Origin: an uncultured Eubacteriales bacterium
Lineage (GTDB): Bacteria > Bacillota > Clostridia > Monoglobales > Monoglobaceae
Length of the DNA stretch: 64,000 nucleotides
NCBI GenBank assembly: GCA_900542675.1
Contig: UQOT01000003.1
Coordinates: 1-64,000 of the forward strand
Direction of reading: 5' to 3'
Part shown: piece by piece, positions 9,822-17,368 of the stretch
How positions within the stretch are numbered: the stretch's first letter is position 1
How the letters are laid out: every line of letters starts with the position of its first letter
Notes under the pieces: generated by a model
Seen by the model: the letters and a program-made list of their open reading frames with translations, nothing else
Databases searched by the model: none
Told to the model about the DNA's origin: nothing
Program-made: the position numbers and the translations under genes

Positions 9822-10940
9822 ATGTCCATAAAGACCAAGTTTTATGTTTCATCGATAATAATGCTGGTATTGCCGGTTTTGATAATGGCGCTCATAACGG
9901 CGTTTATTCTGATAATCGGTTTTAGTTATTTGCCGGATATAACGATACGGGTAAACGGGATGGTTCCGACCTTTACAAATCCCGTGCTGAGACGGTATGT
10001 GCTTATGTGGATTATCGTTTTGATTGTGGCTGTAGTGGGCTGCTGTGTCGGGATAACGGCGTATCTTTCAAGAAGCATTATTCTGCCGATGAGGAAGATG
10101 TCTGAGGCGATGGAGAATATTGCAAGGGGCGACCTTGACTACGAATTTACCTGTTCCGACGCAAAAGAGATAAAAGAGGTTTATGATGCACTGGACACGC
10201 TCAGAATAAGCCTTAAAAACTCGGTCAGCGAAAGTATTGAAAAGGAAAAGCAGTACAGAATGCTTATCGCAAATATATCACACGACTTAAAAACGCCGAT
10301 AACTTCGATTAAGGGGTATGTTGAAGGGCTAAAGGACGGTGTTGCCAATACTCCCGAAAAGGAACAGAAGTATCTGGATACGATTTTGTTAAAGGCAGAA
10401 TTGCTCGAAAGGCTTGCGGGCAATCTTTCGGTCTACTCAAAACTCGATTTTGAAAGCGAGCCGTATGATATACGGCCCGGTGACTTATGTGCGTTTGTAA
10501 ATGAAATTTTAGGTGAATATACTATAGATTTGAAAAATGCGGGAATAGAGTTTGAGACGGATGGGTTGCTTGAAAATAATCAAAAATTGCTTGTGTGCTT
10601 TGACGCGGACAAAATGCGCCGAGTATTGGTGAATGTGCTCGGCAACGCGATAAAGTATAAAAATCCCGACAAAAGCGGCAAACTGAAGGTCACGCTTGTT
10701 CACGAGGAAAGCGGAGCGCTTTTGAGTTTTGCCGATAACGGAATTGGTATTTCGGAGGAAGAAGAAAAGAAGGTCTTTGAAACGTTCTACCGCGCCGACC
10801 CTGCGAGAAATTTGGAGGGAAACGGACTCGGACTCTCAATTGCGGACAGAATAGTGCGCGACCACGGCGGTAAGATTTGGATGCGCGCAAATCCGAGCGG
10901 CGGCGTGACTGTGAATATTGCACTGAAATACAACGCTTAA
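9822..10940 (+). CDS. Sensor histidine kinase
   Basis: A 372-residue membrane kinase. Two transmembrane segments (near residues 8-33 and 60-84) enclose a short extracellular loop of about 25 residues. A HAMP segment follows, then the phospho-acceptor motif ISHDLKTP near residue 153 and an HATPase domain with NVLGNAIKY, DNGIGI and GNGLGLSIA. The tiny extracytoplasmic loop means the signal may come from within the membrane or from the neighbouring transporter. Partner regulator lies 25 nt downstream. Confidence 0.9.
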   Translation: MSIKTKFYVSSIIMLVLPVLIMALITAFILIIGFSYLPDITIRVNGMVPTFTNPVLRRYVLMWIIVLIVAVVGCCVGITAYLSRSIILPMRKMSEAMENIARGDLDYEFTCSDAKEIKEVYDALDTLRISLKNSVSESIEKEKQYRMLIANISHDLKTPITSIKGYVEGLKDGVANTPEKEQKYLDTILLKAELLERLAGNLSVYSKLDFESEPYDIRPGDLCAFVNEILGEYTIDLKNAGIEFETDGLLENNQKLLVCFDADKMRRVLVNVLGNAIKYKNPDKSGKLKVTLVHEESGALLSFADNGIGISEEEEKKVFETFYRADPARNLEGNGLGLSIADRIVRDHGGKIWMRANPSGGVTVNIALKYNA

Positions 10941-10965
10941 TTAGGGTGAAAAGGAGGGCAGTTAA

Positions 10966-11658
10966 GTGAGAATACTTATAATAGAGGACGACAGAAGTAT
11001 CGCAGAGCTTGAGCGCGATTATTTGGAGATAGACGGATTTTCCTGCGATATAGCGGGCGATGGGAATACAGGGCTTAAAATGGCTCTTGAAAACGACTAT
11101 TCGCTTGTTATAATTGATATAATGCTGCCATACCGTGACGGATTTTCGGTCTGCGGTGAAATCAGAAAGAAAAAGGAAATACCGGTTATATTTGTCTCGG
11201 CGAGAAGCGAGGACATAGATAAGGTTCGCGGCTTCGGGCTCGGTGCAGATGATTACATAGCTAAGCCGTTTTCTCCATCGGAGATGGTGGCGAGGGTCAA
11301 GGCACACATAAAGCGGTATAATAAGCTGACAAGCTCCGGTAAAAAGGCTGAGAATAAAACTATTGAGGTGCGCGGACTCACTATCGACAAAAATTCGCGT
11401 CGTGTGTATATCGGCGGAGACGAAATTATTCTCACGGTAAAGGAATACGATTTGCTGCTCTTTTTAATTGAAAACCCGAATATTGTGTTTAGCAAGGACA
11501 CGCTGTTTGACCGCATTTGGGGAATGGACGCAATCGGTGACGCGGCGACTGTTACGGTTCACGTTCAGCGTCTGCGCGACAAAATTTCTCCCGGGGCGGA
11601 AAACAAGAATAAATATATTGAGACGGTCTGGGGAGCAGGATACCGTTTTAAGCTTTGA
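10966..11658 (+). CDS. OmpR/PhoB-family response regulator
   Basis: A 230-residue DNA-binding regulator. The receiver domain has the acidic pair EDD at 7-9, phospho-acceptor Asp in IIDIMLP near residue 51 and the conserved Lys in AKPFSP near 101. The C-terminal winged helix carries the usual GAGYRF end. It starts at GTG after AAGGAGGGCAG. It probably controls the upstream ABC genes in response to the kinase. Confidence 0.92.
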   Translation: MRILIIEDDRSIAELERDYLEIDGFSCDIAGDGNTGLKMALENDYSLVIIDIMLPYRDGFSVCGEIRKKKEIPVIFVSARSEDIDKVRGFGLGADDYIAKPFSPSEMVARVKAHIKRYNKLTSSGKKAENKTIEVRGLTIDKNSRRVYIGGDEIILTVKEYDLLLFLIENPNIVFSKDTLFDRIWGMDAIGDAATVTVHVQRLRDKISPGAENKNKYIETVWGAGYRFKL

Positions 11659-11720
11659 TTTTGCACAAATTTTGCCGCTTCTTCATACAATGTAGTAACC
11701 AAATTGAAGGAGTGATTATT

Positions 11721-12062
11721 GTGCAGGAAAAACAATCTGTAAACGTTGAGGCTTGTCCCGTCTGTACGTCTCACGAAGCGACGGCGTATATGCCGGTCTC
11801 TATAGACGTGTTTGCGGAGCACGGAACACCGACTGTTGACTGCTGCGGTGACCCTCAGGTGACATTCGGCGACGTGCCGCGCGGTGGCGACAGCTCCTGT
11901 GATTTTACCGTATCGCAGAGAATTCAGATATGTATACCGATGGCGTTCGGCGCTGACGTAACGGTCGGCAGTTCGTATGTTTTAAGCGAGTCGACGGCCG
12001 TGTCTAATTGCGGGGATAACTGTAGGTGCTCGTGTGCGGACGCCGATGATGAATGTGACTAA
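11721..12062 (+). CDS. Small Cys-rich protein, possibly spore-coat related
   Basis: A 113-residue protein starting at GTG 11721 with AAGGAG upstream; a longer reading frame from 11655 has no ribosome site. Cysteines cluster at the start (CPVC), at CC near residue 41 and in a CRCSC tail. No family was recognised with certainty. The Cys-rich ends recall the protein at 27934 and clostridial spore-associated proteins, but that is a resemblance only. It is followed by a strong terminator at 12121. Confidence 0.6.
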   Translation: MQEKQSVNVEACPVCTSHEATAYMPVSIDVFAEHGTPTVDCCGDPQVTFGDVPRGGDSSCDFTVSQRIQICIPMAFGADVTVGSSYVLSESTAVSNCGDNCRCSCADADDECD

Positions 12063-12072
12063 CAGTATATAA

Positions 12073-12106
12073 AAGCTGCCATAAGAGGGACACTGTTAAG
12101 ACAGTA
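12073..12106 (+). repeat. Left copy of a ~34-bp inverted repeat
   Basis: The segment starting GCTGCC and containing GACACTGTTAAGACAGTAA recurs in inverted orientation at about 16203-16236, with a few mismatches in the first third. The two copies bracket a 4.1-kb AT-rich gene block. Confidence 0.7.
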
Positions 12107-12120
12107 ACTAATGATTTTTT

Positions 12121-12165
12121 GAATGCCGGCATAGCCTAAACTATGCCGGTATTCATTTTATTTTT
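12121..12165 (+). terminator. Terminator after Cys-rich gene
   Basis: A 14-bp stem (GAATGCCGGCATAG paired to CTATGCCGGTATTC, one mismatch) is followed by ATTTTATTTTT. Confidence 0.85.
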
Positions 12166-12245
12166 GGGCGTGTGAGCCTTTTTATGTAAAATTAATTTTT
12201 CTATGATAGAAGGAATTAAATTTACAGACTTTTTCTCACACGCTC
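12166..12245. mobile_element. 80-bp miniature IS256-type element (both ends only)
   Basis: It begins GGGCGTGTGAG and ends CTCACACGCTC. Its left half matches the right end of the decayed IS256-family copy at 35900-36723 and its right half matches the left end, joined at a CTATGATAG motif. It looks like an internal-deletion derivative (MITE). No transposase remains. Confidence 0.75.
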
Positions 12246-12282
12246 TGCAGTTTTGACACTGTACCTTATTTTTTATATTCAA

Positions 12283-13074
12283 TTATTCGAAGAAAAATCC
12301 CGCTGTCATATCAAGATAATTTTCGCCGCTGTAATTTCCATACTTTTCTTTTACTTTCGTCTTAAATTCGTCAGCCGTTTTACAATCCGCCGAAATCTTT
12401 TTCAAATCCTCAAGATATGCAATTTTTATCTTGACGTCCTTTAAATCCTCCGGAGTGTAATGCGATGTAAGAATTAAGTCAATTCCCCTTGCGATATAAT
12501 CATTAAGCTGTGTGATAATCGCGTCAGCGTGATTTGCTCCCGCAACGATGGAATGGCAGTCATGACCGAGCATATGCGTGTATACTGCGTTAATTTCAGG
12601 AATTTCAATGTCAAATGCTTCCTGTGTTTGGGTTATAACAAAATCAATACCACCGATTGTGATTTTGCCCGGTTCAATATAATCGGTTACGGTATGAATT
12701 GAGTTATCAAATACCTCGCCGAACGCGCCGGTGAAATTATCAATCAATGCTTTGCCGCCGCCGTTATGCCCGTATTCGTCCGCATTTTTTGTTGCAAACT
12801 TTTTTGCTTTGGCAAGAAATGTGCCGCCTGCCATGTGGTATGCCAAAAGTATGCCGCAAATTTCCAAATCATCAAGATACTTTTCAAGCTCTTTATTGTT
12901 ATCAAAGAAGCAGGGTGACTCGATTATAACAGCCTTACCGTCCTTCTCAATAATAAACACCTCATCGTCAATGAAGTCGTTTGTCTTGTAAGCGTGAAGT
13001 CTGATTTTGCCAAAGTCATATACGTTGACCTCGCCTTTTGAAAGTTTTACGTTTGTAAATGTATTCTTATTCAT
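12283..13074 (-). CDS. Metallo-beta-lactamase-fold-like protein with degenerate metal motif
   Basis: A 263-residue protein whose pattern of alternating strands, followed by GHDCHSIVAG and a late SHYTPED motif, suggests the MBL hydrolase fold. The canonical HxHxDH metal motif is not present; the equivalent place seems to read YHMAGGTF. Catalysis is therefore uncertain. Start follows GGAGGAATTTT. Its promoter region shares a ~33-bp block with the flavoprotein/macrodomain/SirTM operon at 15.5 kb, so it probably belongs to the same HxlR-controlled regulon. Fold call is moderate, function unknown. Confidence 0.6.
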   Translation of the reverse strand: MNKNTFTNVKLSKGEVNVYDFGKIRLHAYKTNDFIDDEVFIIEKDGKAVIIESPCFFDNNKELEKYLDDLEICGILLAYHMAGGTFLAKAKKFATKNADEYGHNGGGKALIDNFTGAFGEVFDNSIHTVTDYIEPGKITIGGIDFVITQTQEAFDIEIPEINAVYTHMLGHDCHSIVAGANHADAIITQLNDYIARGIDLILTSHYTPEDLKDVKIKIAYLEDLKKISADCKTADEFKTKVKEKYGNYSGENYLDMTAGFFFE

Positions 13075-13153
13075 AATAAAATTCCTCCATATATTTAAAA
13101 AATTGTTTCTTAGATTTTAAGATGCCGTCCGCTCATCTCTTTATCTTGATTAC

Positions 13154-13225
13154 ATTATAACAGCACCTTGAAAACCTGTAAAGTACGCACTTTTTTGTGC
13201 CGTAGTTACCAAAAGGTTACTTTTT
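13154..13225 (-). promoter_or_regulatory. Promoter and putative HxlR operator of the MBL-like gene
   Basis: Read on the minus strand, TTTACA (13177-13182) and TATAAT (13154-13159) are 17 nt apart. The block 13177-13209 matches 15522-15554 with a single mismatch and continues into an imperfect AGTTAC...GTTACT palindrome. Confidence 0.75.
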
Positions 13226-13261
13226 AGAGATTATGAGGTTTTGAGAGAATAAAAATTTTAA

Positions 13262-14134
13262 TTATAAACAAAGCTCTGTCAGCACATTTCCAATATCATC
13301 ATCAATACAAATTGACTGCTGTTCTATTTCCGCAGGGCAAACTGACATACCTAAGCTGATACAAGTATATGTTGCATTTTCATTTTGCGCCGCCATTTGC
13401 CAAAACGGATATTTTATTATAGCGGGAGTGTTTGTGCCGACACCCAATTCAAGTAATAATATATTTAAGTCCTTATGACGGTTTACAAACAGCCTGTACC
13501 GTTCTGCCGCCTTATACCACCCTTCGTCTTGCACGAATGTATCATCACACCGTAAATTCATTGTCATAGGCGCGCCGCATTTCGGACAGTGCGGTATTAG
13601 CTCGGTTGGGATTTTCATATTTTTTTGCAGAGCAACCATTTTACGGACAACACTTTCATTATCGTATGTTTCATTATGGCACGGTTTTGAACATTGCCAT
13701 AACCCGTAATCACCTTGCGTGTAAAACAAACGCTTTTTATCAAATCCCGCAAGCTGAAATTGGTGGTCTACATTTGTTGTCAGCACAAAATAGTCCTTGT
13801 CTTTGACAATTTCAAGCAAATCCTTATACGGCTTTCCGATTTCAACATCATAGCGGTTTATATAAATATGCCTTGACCACCAAGCCCAATATTCCTCTAA
13901 AGTGTCAAAGGGATAAAAACCACCCGAATACATATCTGTTATTCCGTATTGTTCTTTAAAATCGGCAAAATGCTTTTCAAATCTTTCTCCCGAATAAGTC
14001 AGTCCCGCCGACGTGGAAAGTCCTGCGCCGGCTCCGATTAAAATTGCGTCAGCGGTTTCAAGTTTGTTTTTCAGCAGTTCTATTTTATCCGAGTAGTTTT
14101 GCGTAGATTGCTTTGTCCTCGTCCTTAAATACAT
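13262..14134 (-). CDS. SirTM-class sirtuin (protein ADP-ribosyltransferase)
   Basis: A 290-residue Sir2-fold protein that should use NAD+ to ADP-ribosylate a protein. The NAD-binding GAGAGLSTSAG is at residues 34-44 and NVDHQF at 121-126. The catalytic His of deacetylating sirtuins is replaced by Gln in TQGDYG (Gln140), as described for SirTM enzymes. Zn ligands are probably C148, C152, C183 and C186. It is third in an operon, overlapping the macrodomain gene by 50 nt. Characterised SirTM loci carry GcvH-L and LplA2 as target and lipoylating enzyme; neither is present here, so the target is unknown. Start ATG at 14134 has only a weak GGGTGAT site; a later non-ATG start is possible. Confidence 0.88.
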   Translation of the reverse strand: MYLRTRTKQSTQNYSDKIELLKNKLETADAILIGAGAGLSTSAGLTYSGERFEKHFADFKEQYGITDMYSGGFYPFDTLEEYWAWWSRHIYINRYDVEIGKPYKDLLEIVKDKDYFVLTTNVDHQFQLAGFDKKRLFYTQGDYGLWQCSKPCHNETYDNESVVRKMVALQKNMKIPTELIPHCPKCGAPMTMNLRCDDTFVQDEGWYKAAERYRLFVNRHKDLNILLLELGVGTNTPAIIKYPFWQMAAQNENATYTCISLGMSVCPAEIEQQSICIDDDIGNVLTELCL

Positions 14135-14855
14135 TGAAAATCACCCTTTCTATATTCGAGTTTTTAAGATATTCTTTAACCGTTTTAACAGCAATTTCAG
14201 CCGCTTTATCATTCGGGAAATGAAATTCGCCCGTTGATATGCAGCAAAAGGCTATTGATTTAATATTGTTTCTTTCTGCCGTTTCAAGACACGATTTATA
14301 GCAGAAGGTCAGCAATTCACAATCTGTTTTTGTCAGTTTTCCGCTTACAATCGGTCCTACCGTGTGTATGATGTAATCACAAGGCAGATTATATGCTTTC
14401 GTGATTTTCGCTTGTCCTGTCGGCTCGTCATAGCCTTGCTTTAGCATAATCTGTTCACACTCTGCCCGAAGCTGCACTCCCGAATAAGTATGAATTGCAT
14501 TATCAATACATTTATGACACGGCACAAAACAACCGAGCATACGGCTGTTAGCGGCATTTACAATAGCGCCGCATTTTAGAGTTGTAATATCGCCCTGCCA
14601 TAAACATATACGTTCTTGTATAAAAGGCAGAGCCGCCGCGTCTGTAACTCCCGTTTCTGCGATTTCAAGCTGTAAATATTCATTCTGTATTTTAAGAAAT
14701 TCATCGTCTGCCTTTATAGGTGGTCTTATATTCATAAGCGAGCGCAGAAGCCGTTTTTTATCAGATATGTTTTGGGGTATTTGTATATCGGCTTGCTGTT
14801 CGTTTATGAGATAGGTTATTAAATAGTTTAATCGCTCTGTTTGCGTCATTTTCAT
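14085..14855 (-). CDS. Zn-type macrodomain protein-ADP-ribose hydrolase
   Basis: A 256-residue protein. An N-terminal helical extension of ~85 residues precedes the macrodomain, with GAIVNAANS at 96-104, a Cys/His cluster GCFVPCHKC (C109, C113, H114, C116) typical of the zinc-containing subclass linked to SirTM, then HTVGPIV and a later ISTGEFHFP phosphate loop. It is expected to remove ADP-ribose placed by the neighbouring sirtuin. Start chosen at 14855, where the preceding gene's TAA overlaps the ATG (TAATG) and AGAAAGGAA lies upstream; this implies translational coupling. Confidence 0.9.
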   Translation of the reverse strand: MKMTQTERLNYLITYLINEQQADIQIPQNISDKKRLLRSLMNIRPPIKADDEFLKIQNEYLQLEIAETGVTDAAALPFIQERICLWQGDITTLKCGAIVNAANSRMLGCFVPCHKCIDNAIHTYSGVQLRAECEQIMLKQGYDEPTGQAKITKAYNLPCDYIIHTVGPIVSGKLTKTDCELLTFCYKSCLETAERNNIKSIAFCCISTGEFHFPNDKAAEIAVKTVKEYLKNSNIERVIFNVFKDEDKAIYAKLLG

Positions 14856-15475
14856 TATTTCCTTTCTACTGCATTGGCGGGACAGATATTCAAGCAATTT
14901 CCGCAATGCAGACAATTTTTATGATTTATCATAGCTTGTTGTTCATCAATAGCAATACAATTTTGCGGACAAACCTCCGCACATTTTCCGCAAGCAATAC
15001 AATTATTATTGATAAAATATCCGTGTTGTATGTTTTCCGTATTTCCGAATGAAAAATTATATCGTTCAATCGGCTTTTTTGATAGGTCAAAATATTCACA
15101 CATTCCATTACATAGCTTAAAAACGGTTAGTGCTTGCCGGCTCTGTATTGTAGGATAAATCTCGTTCATATACGGATTTTCCGCAAATATACGGTCAAGT
15201 AATTTATCGCCAAGCTCTGTAACATATCCGCATACGGATATTGCAACGGAGGATAACGTATCATTTCCCTTAAAACCCGAAATGGATATATAGTTATTCT
15301 TAATCAAGCTATCATAAAATTGTTTCCCTTTTGCTGTAAGAAAATAAATCCCCTCATTATCATAAAGCATCACATCAATCACCCTTGTTTCGGGTAAACC
15401 GTATTCATTCACCGTAGCCATAACAACGGTATGAATATCTTTTTGTAAAAATCTAAAAACATCAACTGTATTCAT
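14855..15475 (-). CDS. PNPOx-like flavoprotein fused to a 2x[4Fe-4S] ferredoxin domain
   Basis: A 206-residue protein. The first ~135 residues resemble the pyridoxamine-phosphate-oxidase-like split-barrel FMN fold (TVVMATVNEYGLPETRVID at the start). The C-terminal part has two ferredoxin motifs, CIACGKCAEVCP and CLHCGNCLNICP. It is probably an electron-transfer oxidoreductase. Start at 15475 follows AAAGGCGGA; an upstream in-frame start lacks a site. First gene of the macrodomain/SirTM operon and divergent from hxlR. Its presence suggests the ADP-ribosylation switch is tied to redox state (inference). Confidence 0.85.
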   Translation of the reverse strand: MNTVDVFRFLQKDIHTVVMATVNEYGLPETRVIDVMLYDNEGIYFLTAKGKQFYDSLIKNNYISISGFKGNDTLSSVAISVCGYVTELGDKLLDRIFAENPYMNEIYPTIQSRQALTVFKLCNGMCEYFDLSKKPIERYNFSFGNTENIQHGYFINNNCIACGKCAEVCPQNCIAIDEQQAMINHKNCLHCGNCLNICPANAVERK

Positions 15476-15498
15476 AAAATTCCGCCTTTCCTTAATAT

Positions 15499-15566
15499 AT
15501 CTTAAAACATAAGCGTAATTTTGTAAAGTACGCACTTTATTGTGCCGTAGTTACTTTTAGGTAACT
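15499..15566 (-). promoter_or_regulatory. Promoter and HxlR-type operator of the SirTM operon
   Basis: Minus strand: TTTACA (15522-15527) and TAAGAT (15499-15504), 17-nt spacer. Upstream lies a TACGCAC/GTGCCGTA imperfect palindrome (15529-15549) and a perfect AGTTAC-6nt-GTAACT palindrome (15549-15566) of the kind bound by HxlR/YodB regulators. The block is shared with 13177-13209. Confidence 0.75.
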
Positions 15567-15569
15567 ATG

Positions 15570-15598
15570 TTGACAAATGTGGGGGCAAACTGTATAAT
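15570..15598 (+). promoter_or_regulatory. Promoter of hxlR-like gene
   Basis: TTGACA at 15570-15575 and TATAAT at 15593-15598 with a 17-nt spacer, both consensus. The operator palindrome ends 3 nt before the -35 box, consistent with autoregulation. Confidence 0.85.
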
Positions 15599-15658
15599 AT
15601 ATCCATACAGTATTTTTGAAACATAGTATCAAAAAAACACTTACAGGAGGTTAAGAAT

Positions 15659-15985
15659 ATGAAAAAAGAATTACCCGCTTGTCCTGTGGAAACTACTTTA
15701 ATGCTAATATCCGACCGTTGGAAGGTGCTTATTATACGCGACCTATTGGACGGTACAAAGCGTTTCGGAGAATTAAAAAAATCTGTCGGAAATATCTCGC
15801 AAAAGGTATTGACTTCAAATCTCCGTTCAATGGAAGAGGACGGGCTTTTAACGCGGGAGGTTTTCCCCGAAGTGCCGCCAAGAGTTGAATATACTCTTAC
15901 CGAAACAGGTTATAGCTTAAAGCCTATACTTGACTCAATGGTAAAATGGGGCTCTGATTATCAAAGCAGAAAAATGGACATTTAG
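15659..15985 (+). CDS. HxlR-family winged-helix transcriptional regulator
   Basis: A 108-residue MarR-like regulator with the HxlR hallmarks: CPVETTLMLISDRWK near the start, then FGELKKSVGNISQKVLTS recognition helix and a wing ending EYTLTETG. Cys8 in the CPVE motif matches the redox-sensing Cys of several family members. Start follows ACAGGAGG. Divergent from the SirTM operon; it likely senses electrophile or redox stress and controls both that operon and the MBL-like gene (inference from shared operators). Confidence 0.92.
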   Translation: MKKELPACPVETTLMLISDRWKVLIIRDLLDGTKRFGELKKSVGNISQKVLTSNLRSMEEDGLLTREVFPEVPPRVEYTLTETGYSLKPILDSMVKWGSDYQSRKMDI

Positions 15986-16141
15986 AACTGCATTTTGAAG
16001 GTATGCAGTAAACTAACGCACTACCCATTTTTGAGCAATTTTGCGACCAAAAAAGTGAGTGTTTATGCGGTTTCCCAAATCCTAAATGTCCCTAAAATGC
16101 GGACATTTGTTCCGCTGCTGCGTGACATATTGGCATAGAAG

Positions 16142-16176
16142 AATAGCGTATCATTTTTTGATGATACGCTATTTTT
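16142..16176 (+). terminator. Terminator downstream of hxlR
   Basis: Perfect arms AATAGCGTATCAT / ATGATACGCTATT with a 6-nt loop and trailing T-run; usable in both directions. Confidence 0.85.
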
Positions 16177-16202
16177 AATCCTGTTTGACGGACAATTTAC
16201 CT

Positions 16203-16236
16203 TACTGTCTTAACAGTGTCCGCCATACGGCAGCTT
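16203..16236 (-). repeat. Right copy of the ~34-bp inverted repeat
   Basis: Reverse complement of the copy at 12073-12106; the 19-bp core GACACTGTTAAGACAGTAA is identical. It closes the 4.1-kb block. Confidence 0.7.
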
Positions 16237-16308
16237 TTTTTGTTTTTCACAAAAGTTTCCCTTTCTGAATATTATGTAGAGAAATGTCAGACAGAAAGGA
16301 GAAGCTTT

Positions 16309-17367
16309 ATGTTGATAAAAATTTTAATTATCGCTGCGGTTTTGATAATTCTCGCGGGGATTGTGTATTTAATCAAAATAAAAAAATTCAAGCCAAATCC
16401 CAATAAGGCGGAGCAGGAGGCAGAATTAAACGCGCTGCTTGCCGCCGCAGGATTTGCGTATGACAGAAGATATGACCATTTCTATTCGCTCAAGGATTGT
16501 TGGCAGCGCGAGACTGGTTATTGTCGACTGTACGACGAGGGTGCGCCTTCATTTAATATGGTTATGGACTGTGAACCGATAGAGTTTGAATACGGCGCAA
16601 AACGCTGGATGATTGAGCTGTGGAAGGGTCAGTACGGTATAACCACCGGAGCGGAAATCGGAATTTATAATACTGACAGGGAGGATGTAAGTACAGAAAA
16701 GTTTACGGGGACGTTTTATGACGCCGCGGACGACAGTGAGCAGATGGATATGTCGTTCATCTTGTATAAAAACGGTAAGAAGCTGCTTAAACGCAAGGAG
16801 CATCACTGGTGGCTTACAGCGTTTAAGCTGGGTGAGTTTTCGGATAAAGAGGAGCTCATTATGATTGCGAAGATAAAATTTCCAAACGCTGTTATGCGCA
16901 GCAGATTTGTTAAAGCGCTTTTAAAAATCGGTTATACCGAAAAGCAGTTCGGCGTATTTCGGAATACCGTCAAAATATGGTTTATTAAACCGCATACAGA
17001 GCAGCCGATAACTCAAACCGGTATTCAGGCAGACACTGCTCAGCATATGAATAAGGTTAACTGCGCGGCGTATAATGCCGCGACGGCAAGATATACCGAC
17101 ACGCTTGATAAGCTTGAGTATTTAAAATCATTCGCGCCGACGCTGTTTGATTTTATGATAAACTCACTCTATGGCAAGGCATTTTATAAGGCTTTTGAAT
17201 GGCTTTTTGATTTAATTCACGGTGACAGACCGCCGGGACCTAAGCCGCCATATCCGCCTAATCCACCCTGCCGTACCTGTCCGCCCTGCCGCACGGATAA
17301 TATTTGCTGCGAGTGCTGCCGTCGGCGGTGTGAGGATAGAATAAACTGTAATAAATCCGAAAGCTGA
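16309..17367 (+). CDS. DUF4474-domain membrane-anchored protein with Cys-rich tail
   Basis: A 352-residue protein. One N-terminal transmembrane segment (residues 3-22) is followed by a DUF4474-type domain, recognised by FAYDRRYDHFYSLKDCWQ, GYCRLYDEGAP, MDCEPIEFEYG and WKGQYGITTGAEIGIY. The C-terminus has a proline-rich stretch and a dense Cys/Arg tail (CRTCPPC, CCECCRRRC). Start at 16309 follows AAAGGAGAAG; the longer upstream frame has no site. It is coupled to the phosphoesterase gene that starts 1 nt after its stop. Function unknown. Confidence 0.8.
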   Translation: MLIKILIIAAVLIILAGIVYLIKIKKFKPNPNKAEQEAELNALLAAAGFAYDRRYDHFYSLKDCWQRETGYCRLYDEGAPSFNMVMDCEPIEFEYGAKRWMIELWKGQYGITTGAEIGIYNTDREDVSTEKFTGTFYDAADDSEQMDMSFILYKNGKKLLKRKEHHWWLTAFKLGEFSDKEELIMIAKIKFPNAVMRSRFVKALLKIGYTEKQFGVFRNTVKIWFIKPHTEQPITQTGIQADTAQHMNKVNCAAYNAATARYTDTLDKLEYLKSFAPTLFDFMINSLYGKAFYKAFEWLFDLIHGDRPPGPKPPYPPNPPCRTCPPCRTDNICCECCRRRCEDRINCNKSES

Positions 17368-17368
17368 T

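Larger units (their letters stand above)
15986..16236. other. Gene-free stretch with terminator and right inverted repeat
   Basis: No convincing gene. It holds a perfect 13-bp terminator hairpin (16142-16173) and the right inverted repeat (16203-16236). A segment near 16051 (AAAAAGTGAGTGTTTATGCG) resembles one near 48612 inside the end of the integrated element, hinting at an old element end. Confidence 0.6.

Noticed and set aside
10690..11307. Open frame of about 205 codons antisense to the kinase/regulator genes
   Set aside because: Shadow of two clear genes; composition is not protein-like.
11655..11720. Upstream extension of the Cys-rich protein to 11655
   Set aside because: The added residues overlap the regulator's 3' end and have no ribosome site, whereas GTG 11721 has AAGGAG at the right distance.
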